Positions 1-12,280 of a stretch of DNA of 64,000 nt are shown one piece after another. Under the pieces are notes generated by a model. It had not been told where the DNA came from. It saw only the letters and a list, made by a program, of their open reading frames with translations, and did no database searches. This DNA comes from Hansfordia pulvinata. Lineage: Eukaryota; Ascomycota; Sordariomycetes; Xylariales. Every line of letters starts with the position of its first letter. The stretch's first letter is position 1. The DNA is taken from the NCBI GenBank assembly GCA_006538405.1, contig BJKQ01000004.1, forward strand, positions 806,001 through 870,000, given 5' to 3'. Both the position numbers and the translations under genes were made by a program.

Positions 1-1339
1 TTGGTGGCTCGGAAGCGGCCAAGCTGACGGCGCGGCGCTTGGCCCGCACCGCGACCTACTGATTTGACATGTTCGACAGAGGTCGAGTGAGAGGGTGGCA
101 TCGGCGGAGGCGGTAGAGCTAGCCCGGTTGGCTCCCGGCTCCCGGCTCCATCATCGATCGTACTCGTACGAGCTGCGGTGCATTCGAGGAGGCAGTGGCC
201 GCGGGGGGCTCGCGCGTGTGGGTGGGGGACAGGCGAGGCGCGTGTCGCTCGTCGGGGAGTTGCGAAGAGTCCGACCGCCATCCATCCGCCGAGGCTCGAT
301 CTACGACGGGTACTCCGCACATAGTCCGTAGGCACCTGTGTCACTGGGTGAGATACTGGTAAGCAGGCGTGCAGGGTGATGAGAGACAAGAGCATAGCGG
401 CTCATCTCAGCCAGCGTCCGAGAGGTCCGGCGGCGATCTGTCTCATCTCGTGTGGTGGAGCTGCTCCCGTGTCGCTTTTCGCTCTGCCCAGAAACTCTCT
501 GGGAGTACTCGCAGACGAAGAGGCGATCCCGGAGCTCGTGTCCATTCCAATATTCATCAACAAGATGGCACCCCTGGAGAGAATAATCAAACGAATTTTC
601 CATGCAAGATGACTTGCTGTCGAGGGTGACTGGGTTCGGATATGAAGATGGGAAGAGGGAGGCAGCATAGAGCCAATCAGCGCGGGCCCAGAGTCAGCAC
701 CCACGCCTACAAAAAAGCGGGGACGGATCCATCCAATGCCTGCTCAGCGCCGCCGGGGTTGCTGAACGGCCCCGGAAGGCCGGGCTGCTGGAAGCACCAG
801 GGAGGGCTACAGGGGGCCTACAAAGACGATACAGGGAGGTGAGCCCCGAGGTGGGCCTCCAGGGCTTTTCAAGGACCCGTCCGAGTAAGGTACCTGAGGC
901 CGGTACCTTATGGGCTAATGTACGAGTATCCGTACCCTCGTAGTCGCAGGAGCTGTAGGGGTCTTCAGGGGGCATCCACCCATCAGCGGGCGGGCGGCAT
1001 TGGAAGCTGGAGCCTCTTCTCGAACCGCCTGTGGACGTACTTGTACGCACGTACGTCACAGCGCGTGGGCACTCACTCCCGCGTGTGTGGCCCCGTACGC
1101 AGCTCACCACCTTCGTGCCCCATTCCATCAAATTGCACATACCTACCACACTGTGCCTCGTTGCGTTGCTGGTGACGATAAGCCCGTCTTCCCGAGGCCA
1201 CGTTTTCGCTTGCAATTGATCTTCTCTTGGTCTCCTGCTCCTCTTCCCACCCTTCTCCTCCCCGCCTTCCTCCTCCCCATGGTCGCTCCGAGGTAGACTT
1301 GAAGCCCATCGCCACACGCCCACACACCCACACAACACC
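1..1339. other. Intergenic region upstream of the MAPR-like gene
   Basis: I find no convincing gene here. It holds an exact GTACTCGTAC at 160-169, a near match (GTACGAGTAT) at 920-929 and two GGTACC sites near 890-907. The last 120 bases before the start codon are pyrimidine-rich (about 1220-1280), followed by a CA-rich leader, which is usual for a fungal promoter and 5' UTR. The small reading frames here have no recognisable content. Confidence 0.6.
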
Positions 1340-2259
1340 ATGGCCCAGACACGCTCCGCCGACAACGCCAACGTCCGCCAGCGCCGCGGCAAGGCCGAGG
1401 CTGCCCGCCCCGCCGACGACGCCCCCGTCGCCGTCGTCGAGGAGGTCGACTCGGACGAGGCCGCCGCCATTGAGAAGGACAACGACGAGCGCAGGAGCAG
1501 CCGCAAGGCCGCTGTCGAGGAGGACGACGGCTACAGCCCCTGGGTCGACGTCCTGCGCGTCCTGTCCTTCCTGCTCGTCGCCTCGTGCGCCCTCAGCTAC
1601 CTCGTCTCCGGCGGCGACTCCTTCACCTGGGGCCTCAAGAGCTACCCCAAGTATATGCAGCCTTCCTGGTGGAAGCTCCAGTTTGTACGCCGCGTCTCCC
1701 CTAAAAACAAACCAGACCACGCCGCTGACACCCCCTCGCTCCCCCTCCCCAGGCTCCCCCCGTCTACCTGACCCTCGACGAGCTGGTCCAGTACGACGGC
1801 CGCAACGAGTCCATGCCCCTCTACCTCTCCATCAACGGCACCATCTTCGACGTCTCGGCCAACCGCCGCATGTACGGCCCCGGCGGCAACTACAACGCCT
1901 TCGCCGGCACCGACGCCTCGCGCTCCTTCGTCACCGGCTGCTTCAAGGAGGACCGCACCGGCGACCTCCGCGGCGCCGAGGAGATGTTCCTGCCCCTCGA
2001 CGACCCGGAGACCGACGCCCACTTCACCGCGGAGCAGCTCGCCTACATGCGCGAGCGCGAGCGCGTCGACGCCCTCGCCCGCGTCGACGCCACCCTCAAC
2101 CACTGGATCCAGTTCTTCACCAACAGCAACAAGTACAACAAGGTCGGCTACCTGTCCCGCGAGGACGGCTGGCTCGAGAAGGAGCCGCGCCGCTCCCTGT
2201 GCGCCCAGGCCGCCAAGTCGCGCAAGAAGAGAAAGGTCCCGGCCAAGGAGGCTCCCTAG
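1340..2259 (+). CDS. Membrane-anchored cytochrome b5-like heme/steroid-binding (MAPR family) protein
   Basis: Two exons, 1340-1684 and 1753-2259, are separated by a 68-nt phase-0 intron (GTACGC..CCCAG); the product is 283 aa. Residues 1-65 are charged and acidic, residues 71-89 form one hydrophobic membrane segment, and the domain after about residue 116 matches the membrane-associated progesterone receptor/cytochrome b5-like fold: LTLDELVQYDG, then PLYLSINGTIFDVS, then a MYGPGG turn and YNAFAGTDASRSF. The C-terminal tail is lysine/arginine-rich (KSRKKRK). The family binds heme and helps ER cytochrome P450s and sterol synthesis; that role is inferred here. The protein is longer than yeast Dap1 and belongs to the larger fungal form. 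The start sits in a good context (ACACCATGGCC) after a CA-rich leader. It converges on the cupredoxin gene. Confidence 0.9.
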
Positions 2260-2755
2260 ATGTGTGCGACTTTGAACAATAATACACTATTTCCTCGTCT
2301 TATGTTGTGCCAATGTCTGCCTTCTGTATGCGACCCGGGGTACCGTGATGAACTGGGGGCGAGAGGACGAGTTGGGCCTGCATGGCCGCAGCAGCCGTTG
2401 GCACGTACGAGTCCCAGTGGCAATTGTTGAAGTCAGACCGGGTATATTAACAGTTCGGGAAACATGCTTTCGGGACTGAGTGACAAGAAACAGGAACAGG
2501 AATTCGACAGGCAGCTTGGCAGCCCCGGGCGCCGTCCGCAACGATGAGATATGGCAGCACAGAACGAGCAGAAACAAAGAGGAAGAAAAAAGACAACACC
2601 GCTCTCTCGCAAAGTCGCGAGTGATCTTCACAACTTTCTGGCGCCAAGGGAAGAAGAAAAGACCTCTCTATCAGCCCCGCACAGCAGCAGCAGCAGCATA
2701 CATCTACACACACTCCCCCACCAGCACGCAACGTATGCCCCCCCTCCGCACATCA
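2260..2755. other. Intergenic region between two convergent genes
   Basis: This is the shared 3' region of the MAPR-like gene (+) and the cupredoxin gene (-). AAC AATAATAC just after the first stop could serve 3'-end formation. A short CAG repeat lies at 2682-2697. GTACGAGTCC, one base off the recurrent intergenic decamer, is near 2404. I see no gene. Confidence 0.55.
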
Positions 2756-3603
2756 TCAGAGCAGAAGCGACAGCGCCACCGCGAGCCCGACCGACCCGAG
2801 CAACCCCGAGGCGGCGAGCGCGGCGCCACCCGCCGTGGCCGGCGCGCTGCTGGCCCCCTCGGCCGGGGTGTCGGTCGTCGTGGAGCCGGCGCCGGCGCTC
2901 GTACCTGTGCCCGTGCCGGCGCCCGTGTCGGTGCCGGCGCCCGTGCCGGTTCCCGTGCCCGCGTCGCCGCCTCCGGTGGCCCCGGGCGCGAGGTTGGCGG
3001 GCGCCGCCTTGGCGAGTTCCTTGTGCGCCGCCAGGGTGCGCGAGGCGTTGGCGGTGGGGCTTTTTAAGGAGGGGGTACTGGGTCAGCTTTTTCTTCTTCT
3101 TTCTCTCTTTCTTTCCAAAGAAAAGGTCGCAGGCAGGGGAAGGGTGATACTCACTCCTCGTTGATCACCATGACCATACCGGCCTGGCAGTGCTTGCCCT
3201 GCGAGCAGTAGGCCCAGACGGGCTTGGAGTCGGCGATCTGGACGGTGTAGGTGGGGATGAGGTCCTGGCCCTGGCTGGCCTTGACGTCCATGTAGCCCGA
3301 GAAGAAGCCCTTCTGCTGCGTGCCCGCGCCCCCCGCGGTCGACTGCTCGATGGGCACGCAGGGGTTGTCGAAGTTGCTCTGCACCACGCTGTGGTTGCCG
3401 GCCCGGAACTGGAACTGCACCATGTCGCCCGCCGCCGCCTTGATGCTGTCGGGCGAGAAGGTGTTGCCCGCCCCGGACACGGACACGACGTGCATCTTCT
3501 GCGCGCCCGCGGGCCCCACGGCCGCCGTCGCCGCGAGGACGAGGAAGACCAGCAGGGCGGGGAGCTGCCGCGGGCTCGAGAGGTCTGTGGTATGGTACAG
3601 CAT
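2756..3603 (-). CDS. GPI-anchored extracellular cupredoxin (serine/glycine-rich protein)
   Basis: Two exons on the minus strand, 3603-3155 and 3059-2756, flank a 95-nt intron (GTGAGT..AAAAAG, phase 2); the product is 250 aa. Residues 1-35 form a signal peptide. The cupredoxin domain covers about 36-149. Its likely type-1 copper ligands are His71 (in NHSV), Cys133, His138 and Met143; C-x4-H-x4-M is the plastocyanin-type spacing. The second exon encodes a Gly/Thr/Ala-rich low-complexity stalk and ends in a small-residue site plus a hydrophobic tail (LLGSVGLAVALSLLL), as in GPI-anchor signals. Similar fungal proteins are surface or wall-bound. The first exon would end at an in-frame TGA overlapping the donor, so a one-exon reading loses the stalk and anchor. 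Whether copper is bound is inferred from the ligands only. Confidence 0.85.
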
Positions 3604-6517
3604 TGCGGGGTGGTGGTGGTTGGGTATGGCTTTTTTTTTTTCTTTTGTGGGGTACTCTTTCCTTCTGCCTCTTCTTCTTCCTCTCTTTCTCTGGTGTCCT
3701 TTCGCTCGGCAGATCTCTCGTTTAGGTTCTCGAGTTATTGATAATCTCAACTCAAGTCTCGACACGCTTCTCGAATAATGTCAACCCTCGGTGGGAGCTG
3801 AAGCTGTCGTCGCCAGCTGTGTCCAACACTGATGGATGGGTGGGGGGGTTCAGGTTCGCGCTTGTTTGGTGAGATGAAGATCCCGTCCGTGTCGAATAAC
3901 TGTGTAAAAAGGTCCAGCCTGCTGGGACCCGGATGTTAAAGAGTGTCGGGAAAAAGAGTTATGTGACGACTCCGAGTTGAGGAGGCGGGGGAACAGCGTA
4001 TCTGGGAGAACAAAGAATGGAAAAGGGGATAAACTCGAGAGGACGATTCTTGGGAAAAGGCGGAACGCGGGCTTGGGTCTATCTAGCAACCTCTCCCTCG
4101 TCGACCAGCAGTCTTTCTTTCCTGCGATCGCCGGCATGGACAGCTCGGAACCGGCACGCCGGACGGGCCGGGCTGCGCACTCCTGAAAACGGGACAGGGG
4201 CAGGGGGGGGGGGGGCAAAGGTGGCCAGGGACCCGCGGCTCTTCGCGGGAGAGGGGTTTCTGCCTGTCTCCGTGTCTCCTGAATTCTGAATTCGCGCTTT
4301 CGGCCGAGGAGGAGAAGGACGACGACTTGTTGCCGATGGATCCTGAGGACAGCTCGCACGCCCAAGTCCCGGCTACATCGGCAAAGAGGGGCTGTCTCCC
4401 CCTCCCTCCCCCTTGGGAAGCCTCGTGGGAGGCCTGGCGGCCGAGGGCTGAGTCGTTCAGGCAGTAAGCGCAGCGGCAGGGCGAAGGGAGACAGGGTAGA
4501 GGGGAGAAGGGGGAGGGGGGGCTTGGGCCAGATCAAGCGCAGTCCGGCGGACGAGGCTGGATCCGCAGCATCAACGGTTACAGGCTGGAGGCGGCGGCGG
4601 CGACGGCGACGGCCTCTGAAACTCAACCCGCGGCGGAAGAGAGCCACCAGCACGGCTTCTCCGACAACTTCGGTCAGGGGGCAAAGGGGTGAGTGAGCAA
4701 GGGACAGCTGCCAGAGGCACATCGCATACTATGTATCTTGCCTACAATTCGCCTGGACCGGCAGTGGCGGGTGCCGGCGGCTAAGTCGATGTCTACGGCG
4801 TACAAAGGCCCAGGCAGGGAGAGGAAGTCTCGTCGTCGAAGCACTCAGACGAGACCCGCGAGCGACTATAATAGGATAGGCGACCTTGCGCGGAGAAGAT
4901 GTACGGGTGTTCTACGGCCTCCAGCCGCGTTGGCTTGCTCTGGCTTCATCCTACAGGGGCAGATCCGGTGCCGAGTCAATAGAGCAACGACGAGAAGCTC
5001 ACAGACCAGACGGCCCGGCATGAGCCAGCCCTCCTGCATCTCTGGGCGCGCCTGGCAGAGACACGAACCCGAATAGATAGCCGGGACCGACAGGGGTGCG
5101 AGGCTGTCGCCCCCGCACCACAACACGCACGCCGCACCACGAGAGGCGTGAACCCCCCTGCAAACCCGAGTCGTCTCATCTCATCTCGGCACCCCTCCTC
5201 CTTCCCCCCGGACTGTCAGCCGCAACGGCGGCAACTGCTGCAGCGCGCGCGATACGCTCCGTGGCCCCTTGACACGTCGAGGCCACCGGCGTCAGACCGC
5301 CCCGGTTTCACGATGCCGTACCCCGTCCCGTGTCCTCGGTCTCCCGCTTGCGTCTCCGAGAGCCCCGCTCCCGACAGATGTAGAGAGGAAAGAGGGTGCC
5401 GTCGTGCGTTCGGCAAGCTGGCAGTGCACACAGTATGGGGCAGAGGTTCAAGCGGGTGTGTTGTGCAGGAGTTCGAGAGAGTGTGGTTTCGCCCGTGGAA
5501 GGCCGATAAAGGCTGTGTGCCAAGTCACAAAGGGCCTGAGGTCACCGCGGTCCTGTCGTGGACGCAAGTGAGTCGGGCTGCTCGAAGCCACAAAGTCGGT
5601 CAGAGTCGATCACGCTTGCCACAGCTGTCCCGCAATACCAAAAGTTGCACAGTATGTAGGCAGTGATCCATTCGCTTGTCACATACTATTTGCTTCGTGA
5701 GTGCCTGGCTAGGTACATAGACTGAGAAGAGACGGCATCACTCATTATCAAGTCGACGCCGCTACCCTCTGTCCACGTAGATGTGTCCCATACACAACCC
5801 TGCGCTGCATCTCGTTTGATAGATAGGTGGCCAGCGATTCAAACTGAGCCGGCCGCCTGACGATGACCTGAGAGCTCGGCCAGTAGGAAGCAGCAAATGA
5901 AATGCCTCCAGTGTGCCGCAGCCAGCGGTGCATCTCTGCCTTGTTTGACGGTCGTACTGCGCTGGCCAGTGTGGCCACTTGCGTACAGTAAAGCTGTGCA
6001 CCCAGCGACATATGCCTGCCGCCAATGACCCACGATCTTGAATCCTCGACATTCCTGTTCGCGTTGGATTTATATCGGGAGAGCAGATGCCTATACAGGG
6101 AGTCCCTCCCCTCTGATATCCGGCGTAAGCACGCAGATGGACTTCTTCGTGCCCAAACGTGCGTCGCCGTCCCGGCCAAGCATAGGACCAAGACCCGACA
6201 TGTGTTCCTAGCAAAGAGAGCGTTGCAAAAGTAATGATCGTGTCGACAAGGTTGAAGGTCAAGATAGCCATGCGTCATTCGACTCGCACCAGTGCATGGC
6301 TGCATCTCTCCGTCCCTCGCGCTCGAGCTTGGCTCCTCTCTGCCGGTACGATTATCTTCGTTTCCTCCATGCATCGCCGAAACCTCACGGAACCGGACGA
6401 AAGGACTGCAGACAGTCGAATCACATCCAAAGCGAGACGGGCTGCGGTCTTGCCATGGTGTGCGTTTGCCCGGGAGGCTGCCGACTCGATAGACGGGAGG
6501 TGAGGCCGAGCGCCGCT
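3604..6517. other. Long intergenic region (2.9 kb)
   Basis: It lies between the cupredoxin start and the 3' end of the CENP-X gene, both on the minus strand. It holds a T-rich leader at 3630-3650, a 13-base G run at 4203-4215 and a purine/GA-rich stretch at 4380-4520. Several open frames exceed 150 codons on the minus strand, but they lack splice structure and recognisable domains and are arginine/serine-rich, as expected from GC-rich noncoding DNA. Confidence 0.5.
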
Positions 6518-7231
6518 TCACAGGTCAAGCAAGACCTGAGGGGCGATCTTTTCGAGGTCCTCGACCTGCAAGTTTTGAAGAGAAAGACAGATCAGCCAGC
6601 CGACGCAACCTTTCTCCCATTCCGACCGCCGAGCAAAGCACCAGGCTGCTGTAGGCAGAGCTGCTCAGAAAGAAAAGAAACTTACCTCCAGGAAACCGCT
6701 CTCCTTCTCGACAGCGGCGCGGGCGATGGTCTCGCGCACAAACACGTCCATGTACTTTGCCACAGCCTCGTTGGCGGCGCGCGACACGCGCGTGCCGTCC
6801 TTCTCGAAGAACTCGTGCAGGAGCCGGGTAAGCAGCTCGGGAGGGATGGAACGCGGCTGGTCCTCGTCATCGTCCTCGTCCTCGCCTTCGCCGTCGTCTG
6901 CGGCCCCGTCCGCCTCCTGCTCCTCTTCGTCGCGCTGGCGTCTTCGCCCCGCGCCCGCGCTGGCGCGCCGTAGGGGTTCCCGGTCGTTTTCGCTGCCGCC
7001 GTCCTCCTCGCCTGCAAACGGGTCGAGGTCGCTGGCGTCCGAGGGGATCAAGTTGGCGGGGTCGTCGTCGTTATCGCCTGCCGGTGGCCCAGAGGTGGAC
7101 GGGCGGTTAGATCGCGGGGTGGAAGCCGAGCCGCGACCCCCGCGCCCGCGCCCGCGCGCTCGGCCATTGGCCGCGACGGAGCCACCACCACGCCCGCGGC
7201 CCCGGGGCGCCGGTGCCTGTTTCGGTGGCAT
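6518..7231 (-). CDS. mhf2: Centromere protein X / Mhf2 homologue (histone-fold)
   Basis: Two exons, 7231-6686 and 6565-6518, with a 120-nt intron (GTAAGT..TTGCAG, phase 0); the product is 197 aa. Residues 1-125 are disordered: an RG-rich start (RGRGRGGG), then an acidic Asp/Glu stretch. The last 70 residues match CENP-X: IPPELLTRLLHEFFE, an AANEAVAKYMDVF helix, then FLEVEDLEKIAPQVLLDL, which is the family's usual C-terminus and runs across the exon junction. Mhf2/CENP-X pairs with CENP-S/Mhf1 as a histone-fold heterotetramer in the inner kinetochore and with FANCM-type helicases. It is longer than yeast or human CENP-X (about 80 aa) because of the N-terminal extension. An earlier acceptor exists in the intron, but only this one gives the conserved end. 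Confidence 0.88.
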
Positions 7232-8040
7232 GTCGAGGTCGAGAGTCGGGCGAGCAAGGAGCTGCGAGTCGCCAGGCAGTTGGAGATACTGTCAATCGAA
7301 AAGGGTGCGTGCTGGCTGCAGGGGAATCGGATGCTGGTGGAAAGTGTGGCGGTGGGGCTGTTTTGGGGAACGCGGGTAGTTGGCAGTTTGCTGAAGCACC
7401 ATCTGTCTACCTACCACGCGTCGCACCTGCGCCTGCCGTCACATGCGACTGACTGCAAGTAAACACTTTGCTTCCGGAGCCGACCAGACCATGCCGACAA
7501 CATGAAAGTACGAACGTACCTAAGGTATGGAAGCATACCATACACCGTAGATGGCTTTATGATGAGATTTGCCCGCTCTGTGGCTCCATACAAACGCACA
7601 AGCATTTCACGGGCAGAACACCGACGTGACTCGGCAAGAAAAGCTCAATCAAGGTCCACTAACATTGGTATTCATGTCTATAAGCCTGGCGCAACCGTAC
7701 AGGCGGCCGAACCATGGGGCTAGGAAATCCAGATGCAAGCAGAAAAATACACTCAAGGGAATTTGCCTAGGATCTCTAAATTACAGCGGATGGAGTGCCC
7801 GCGAGTCTTTGATACAGCCGTCGACCTCGCTCGCCCTGCCAACCCGCAAAGTCAGCTGCTCCGGAACGCCACATGTACGGCAGCGTCCCATCGCAGCCTT
7901 CCGCCGCAACTTCGGCTCAACTCTCCTTTTTTTCAAGCGACTCAAGCCACCTCCAGCCGAGTCACCTGCCTGGTGTATTGTACCACCATCACGTTTCCCG
8001 CTTGTAATTACCGGGATTCGTTGTTCCTTGGGCGATGCGC
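7232..8040. other. Intergenic region
   Basis: This is the upstream region of the CENP-X gene and the 3' flank of the ADP/ATP carrier gene. A small imperfect inverted repeat (GGTATGGAAGCATACC) lies near 7524. I see no gene or RNA. Confidence 0.5.
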
Positions 8041-9581
8041 TTATTTGAAGGCCTTGCCGAAGAGGATGACCTGGAGCTGGTCGTAGATGGACAGGACACC
8101 AGCACCGGCAACACCACGCAGGATGTTGGCACCGGCACCCTTGAAGAGAGACTTGACACCCTCCTTGGCGACGATCTGGCGGGCAGCGTCCATGGTACCG
8201 TTGTACTTGACGGCCTCACCAGAGGTCATCATCATGCGGCGACGGATGGTGTCAAGAGGGTAAGAGGCGATACCGGCACCAGTGGTGACAGCCCAGCCGA
8301 GGGCGAAAGAGGCCAGGAAGTTGTTGGCCAGGGGACCGACCAGGACGACGGGCTTGATCGAGTCGTACATACCGAAGTACAGACCACGGTAGACGACGAT
8401 ACCGACGACGGAGGGGGCAAAGCCACGGTACAGACCGGCAATACCGTCAGAGGCCAGGGTCTTGCGGTAGACGTCGACCAGGCCGTTGAACTGGCGGTCA
8501 CCACCGCTCTTGGCGTTCTTGGCGTCGTTGGCCAGACGGGTACGGGCGTAGTCCAGAGAGTAGACGAAAGCCAGAGAAGTGGCACCAGCGGCCTGTTGGC
8601 GTTGTCAGCATCAGCAAGTTTGGGAGGGTTCTAGTGTTCTCAACTTACACCACCGGAGGCCAGGTTACCAGCCATCCACATGGCGTATCCGTCACGCTCC
8701 TTCTTGTAGCCGAACATCTTCTTGAACTTGTCACGGAAAGCGAAGTTCAGGGCCTGGGTGGGGAAGTAACGGATGACGTTGGCGGTGTTTCCGCGCCACA
8801 TGGACATGACACCCTCGTCGGCAGCGGTGCGCTTGAAGCAGTCGACGATACCGTTGTACTTGCGGTCGAGACGGCCAGACTTCAGCATCTCATCCTGCAG
8901 GGAAGAGGTTAGCGAAACGGGTTCAATTACGAGCCCTCAAACAAGGCCGTGGACAGCTGTGTACGCCAGGGGCTAATGAGGGATATTTGGGCAACATACC
9001 TGGTTCTGGATCAGGAGCTTGATACGCTCAATGGGAGCAGCGGCGGTCTTCGAGACGGCGGCGGAGACACCACCCACTGTAATGAGGCTGGTCAGCAGCT
9101 AGACATTGGGATACAATGGAGCATCGGAAGCGCCGTCGACGCAGCAGAGTGGGCTGTCGACGGCTGAACTGTCGAGAGGGAACATACTCAGGAAGTCGGC
9201 CACGAAGGGCTATTGAGAGAGACATGTTAGCTGATGGTCGAACGTGATTGGTTGTACGTGAGGGAAATCTCTTCATCGCCCAGAGCGACATTTGCACACG
9301 CGTCTGCGCGCCACGTAACAATTGGCGCAGCTCGACCAGGGGCGATCCCCGAGCCATCGCAATGCACCAATTGGAACTCAAGCACACATGCGCGAGGAGC
9401 TGTCGCCAGGGAATGTAGGGTGCCGGTTCTTGCAGAGTCGAGTTGCTATCAAGCAGGCGAGTGGTCGGCGGGATCAAACGCGAGCTCGGCATCTCTCGGC
9501 AAAGGGGGTCGACGAGGGCGTCGCGAGCTGTAGACTTACCGGCATGCCCAGGACCGTAGGCTTCTGGTCAGGAGAAGACAT
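8041..9581 (-). CDS. aac: Mitochondrial ADP/ATP carrier (adenine nucleotide translocator)
   Basis: Five exons on the minus strand, 9581-9540, 9209-9188, 9076-9000, 8894-8649 and 8592-8041, encode 312 aa. All introns are GT..AG and all junctions keep frame. The family signature RRRMMM is in the last exon ([13 protein letters not shown]). The three carrier repeats each show a PX[DE]XX[KR]-type motif: [17 protein letters not shown] and YPLDTIRRR. The protein swaps matrix ATP for cytosolic ADP across the inner membrane. The early exons are very small (42, 22 and 77 nt), and the second (PFVADFLM) is only 22 nt. The sequence is near identical to the Sordariomycete consensus as I recall it. It is on the same strand as the CENP-X gene but is an independent unit. 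Confidence 0.97.
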
Positions 9582-12280
9582 TGTGACGGCTGGATGGTCT
9601 ATGGGGGAAAGAAAGGGTTGAGTGGAGATGGAATGGATGAGGTTGAAGATGGGAGAGAAGAGGAAGGCTGAGAGAAAAGGTCGAGAGAAATATTTCTACT
9701 GGCGACTGTAGGCGGGAAACGGGAGGACGCTGGGGCCGGGGGTAGAGAGGGAAAAAAAAATCAAGGCCCTAAACCAGCCTGGGCGGTCTCCCGGGCGAGG
9801 GAGCAACTGCCCGGCGCAACCTGCACGGGCAGGCTAGCCTGGGCGGTACTGGCTACGAGCGCCTTCTGAGCGCGTCCCTCAGCCCACGAGGTACCCATAC
9901 AAGCCGACGGAGCACCGCACCAGACACCTCAGCAGCTTCAGCACGAAGCCGGGGGAGGCGACCGGGGGCAACGAAGCTGGGGGGACACCTTTCGCGCGAG
10001 GCCAAGGTCACGACCAGCCGCCCTGCATCTCAATCCAATCGCGCCGTAACCCATCTATCTGCATGCGGGTATGGGGGACACCCGTACGAGTACCTTGGGC
10101 TGCCTACCTTCTGGATGCATTTGTAGAGAACATCAAGAGCTGTGGCCTGATGATACCTGTGCTCCCGTCCTGACTGCATACCTATGTACCTGCTCCTGAC
10201 TTCTGTGCGTACGAATACTCCTACAGTGCATCCTCTCACGGTTCGTTTCTCATCCCTCTCTGGCCCTCTCTCTCTCTCTTATTTCGCCCCTTGCTTGTCT
10301 CACCCAATTTCTCGATCTGCCCTCTGTCCTCTTTTTTTTCTTGCCCCTGGGCCGGCCTAGTCAAGGTGAACGCGATTCTTCCCGGGCCCACCTCTAGCAC
10401 AAGAGCGGACTAGCGCAAGACTGCTCAGTCGCAAGAAAGGGTCTTGCCAGCGACAATGTTAGCGGTTGCCCCGAAACGAATCAGAGCATGTGGGCACACC
10501 GGGCGCGCCTGCCACGGCTGCCACTGCCACGCCTCTCAGGCTGGACATTCACGGGCAATCTCGGAACGCCCTGCAGGGTCTGCACCTGGAACTTCGTCTG
10601 CCATCCGTACCGGTACTTCTGAGGAAGCCCGAGTGGTGACACTCGGAGGTAGATAGCTGTCGTGTTGCCCGGCAGTAAGGACAGAGCATTGAGAGCTCGT
10701 ACTGGAGGCATAATCCGTTCTCTCCGGCTACCTAAGCGGAACATCGGTTAGAAGTACCTTATTTGCGAGGTTTCTTGCGCGTTCACGCGGGCGCCTTATT
10801 ATCAGGCGCCTTCAATTCCGACGCTACCTACATGTACCAGCTATCGCGAGAAACCGTGCATCAACCGGCCCGGATTTTCCACATACGCCGACCGGCTGGC
10901 GAATGGAGGCACGCGAGTAAACAAGCAGCAGGTAAGATAAGGTACCTTCAAAGCTTCTCGTCCGTGTTCCCTCTGTGTGGAAAACGGAAATCGTGAATCG
11001 TGCATCGCTTTGCCTTCCCCCTTCAGCTTCAGCACTTCATCAATTCCCTAGAGACTACGCCTGTCCGTCAATCCTCGGCAAACCGCAGAGTACTCGTAGG
11101 CTGGCGGCCGGGCGTCCAACTTCTCGGGTCCATATCCGCCGACGTTCTCTATCGGACCAATCACCACCACCACAGCTGACTGGAATCTGTCCAGAGAAGG
11201 TCAGCCGGAGGAGGGACAGCCTGGGCCGAGCTGTGGACAGGACTTTGTCAGTCTCCTTAACGCTCGTACCGGTACCGACACTGCGCGCAAGCACGAGGAC
11301 CGGGCGGCAGGCCGGGAAAACTGCGTGGGTAGCAGCACGAGTGGGCAACAATCCCATCCATTCCCCATCCCTCCCCGACCTGGCAACTCGCGATATCCAC
11401 CCTGGGGGCTCCAGTTTCCATCCGCCCTGTCTGCCCGGGTGCTGGTCAGGGGTTACGTTACGGCAGTCATTTGTTTTCTCGTCAGTGCTTCTGCGGGAGC
11501 ACGGAACCGTTCAGGTCCCTCGCCAGGTAGCACACCTGCTGGACAGCCACAAGAGCTAGGTAGGCATTTTCCGTGCGGCGCTTGAATTACCTCCCCGTAC
11601 CTACGATACATGACCGCACGCCGGCCGCGGGAAATGACTCTGGCAAACAGGGCCGGCGAGTACCGACCTGCTAGTCAGTGGACGAGCCGCCCCGACCAGC
11701 AAGCCTTGATAACCGACAGTTTGCCTCACTCCGTCCGCAGAATCTCGAGTCGGGTTCGCTGCGCCCAAGTGGGCCTCATCCTGTTCCCTGTGCCTCCCCA
11801 AAGTACTCGTACGCGTAAGGTACAGAGTACAAGTAGTTCATTGGACGGCCGTCCCGTCGAAAACTCTTTCGCTCCGTCCGCGGGCCTGTTACGAGTAAGC
11901 CTCACCTAGCGCTAGGAGTGTGATAGGCAATACTGCTGACGATCCAGTCGCGTGCTCCTGTCGGTGTGGTTTTTCCGACGGCAGCATGCAATATGCCGCC
12001 TCCAGGATCATGTCGCTGTCTATTTAAATCAAAACACGATTGCCACCGCAATTGGCGTCGGCGCCTGCGCACGCATTCCATGATCCGTCTCTCTGCGACT
12101 TGAAGCATCTCCCGGCCAGCTGTGGAATGAGGCCCGGCTGCGAGTGTCTAACATCAATCTCTACTGGCAAGGGGGCTGAGAAGTCCACGCGGCTCTTGGT
12201 GAGGTTCGAATTGAGGCACTCCTCGCCCGGCTATCAACTTCGTGACGACCATCAACACAATTGTCTTCCTCCCCGTTCCC
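9582..12280. other. Long intergenic region (2.7 kb)
   Basis: This is the promoter side of the ADP/ATP carrier and the 3' flank of the DUF4267 gene. It holds exact copies of the recurrent decamer, GTACGAGTAC at 10084-10093 and GTACTCGTAC at 11803-11812, and a CT microsatellite near 10258-10281. A GGCGCC-containing inverted repeat (GGCGCCTTATTATCAGGCGCC) is near 10790-10810. None of the open frames looks like a gene. Confidence 0.5.

Noticed and set aside
1227..2282. 351-codon frame overlapping the MAPR-like gene
   Set aside because: Arg/Pro-rich shadow in another frame of the spliced MAPR gene.
3850..4722. 290-codon minus-strand frame
   Set aside because: Arg/Pro/Leu-rich, no splice signals or motif, and it contains translated G- and GA-runs; typical of GC-rich noncoding DNA.
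5748..6521. 257-codon minus-strand frame just past the CENP-X stop
   Set aside because: No recognisable domain and irregular composition; probably 3' flank of the CENP-X gene.
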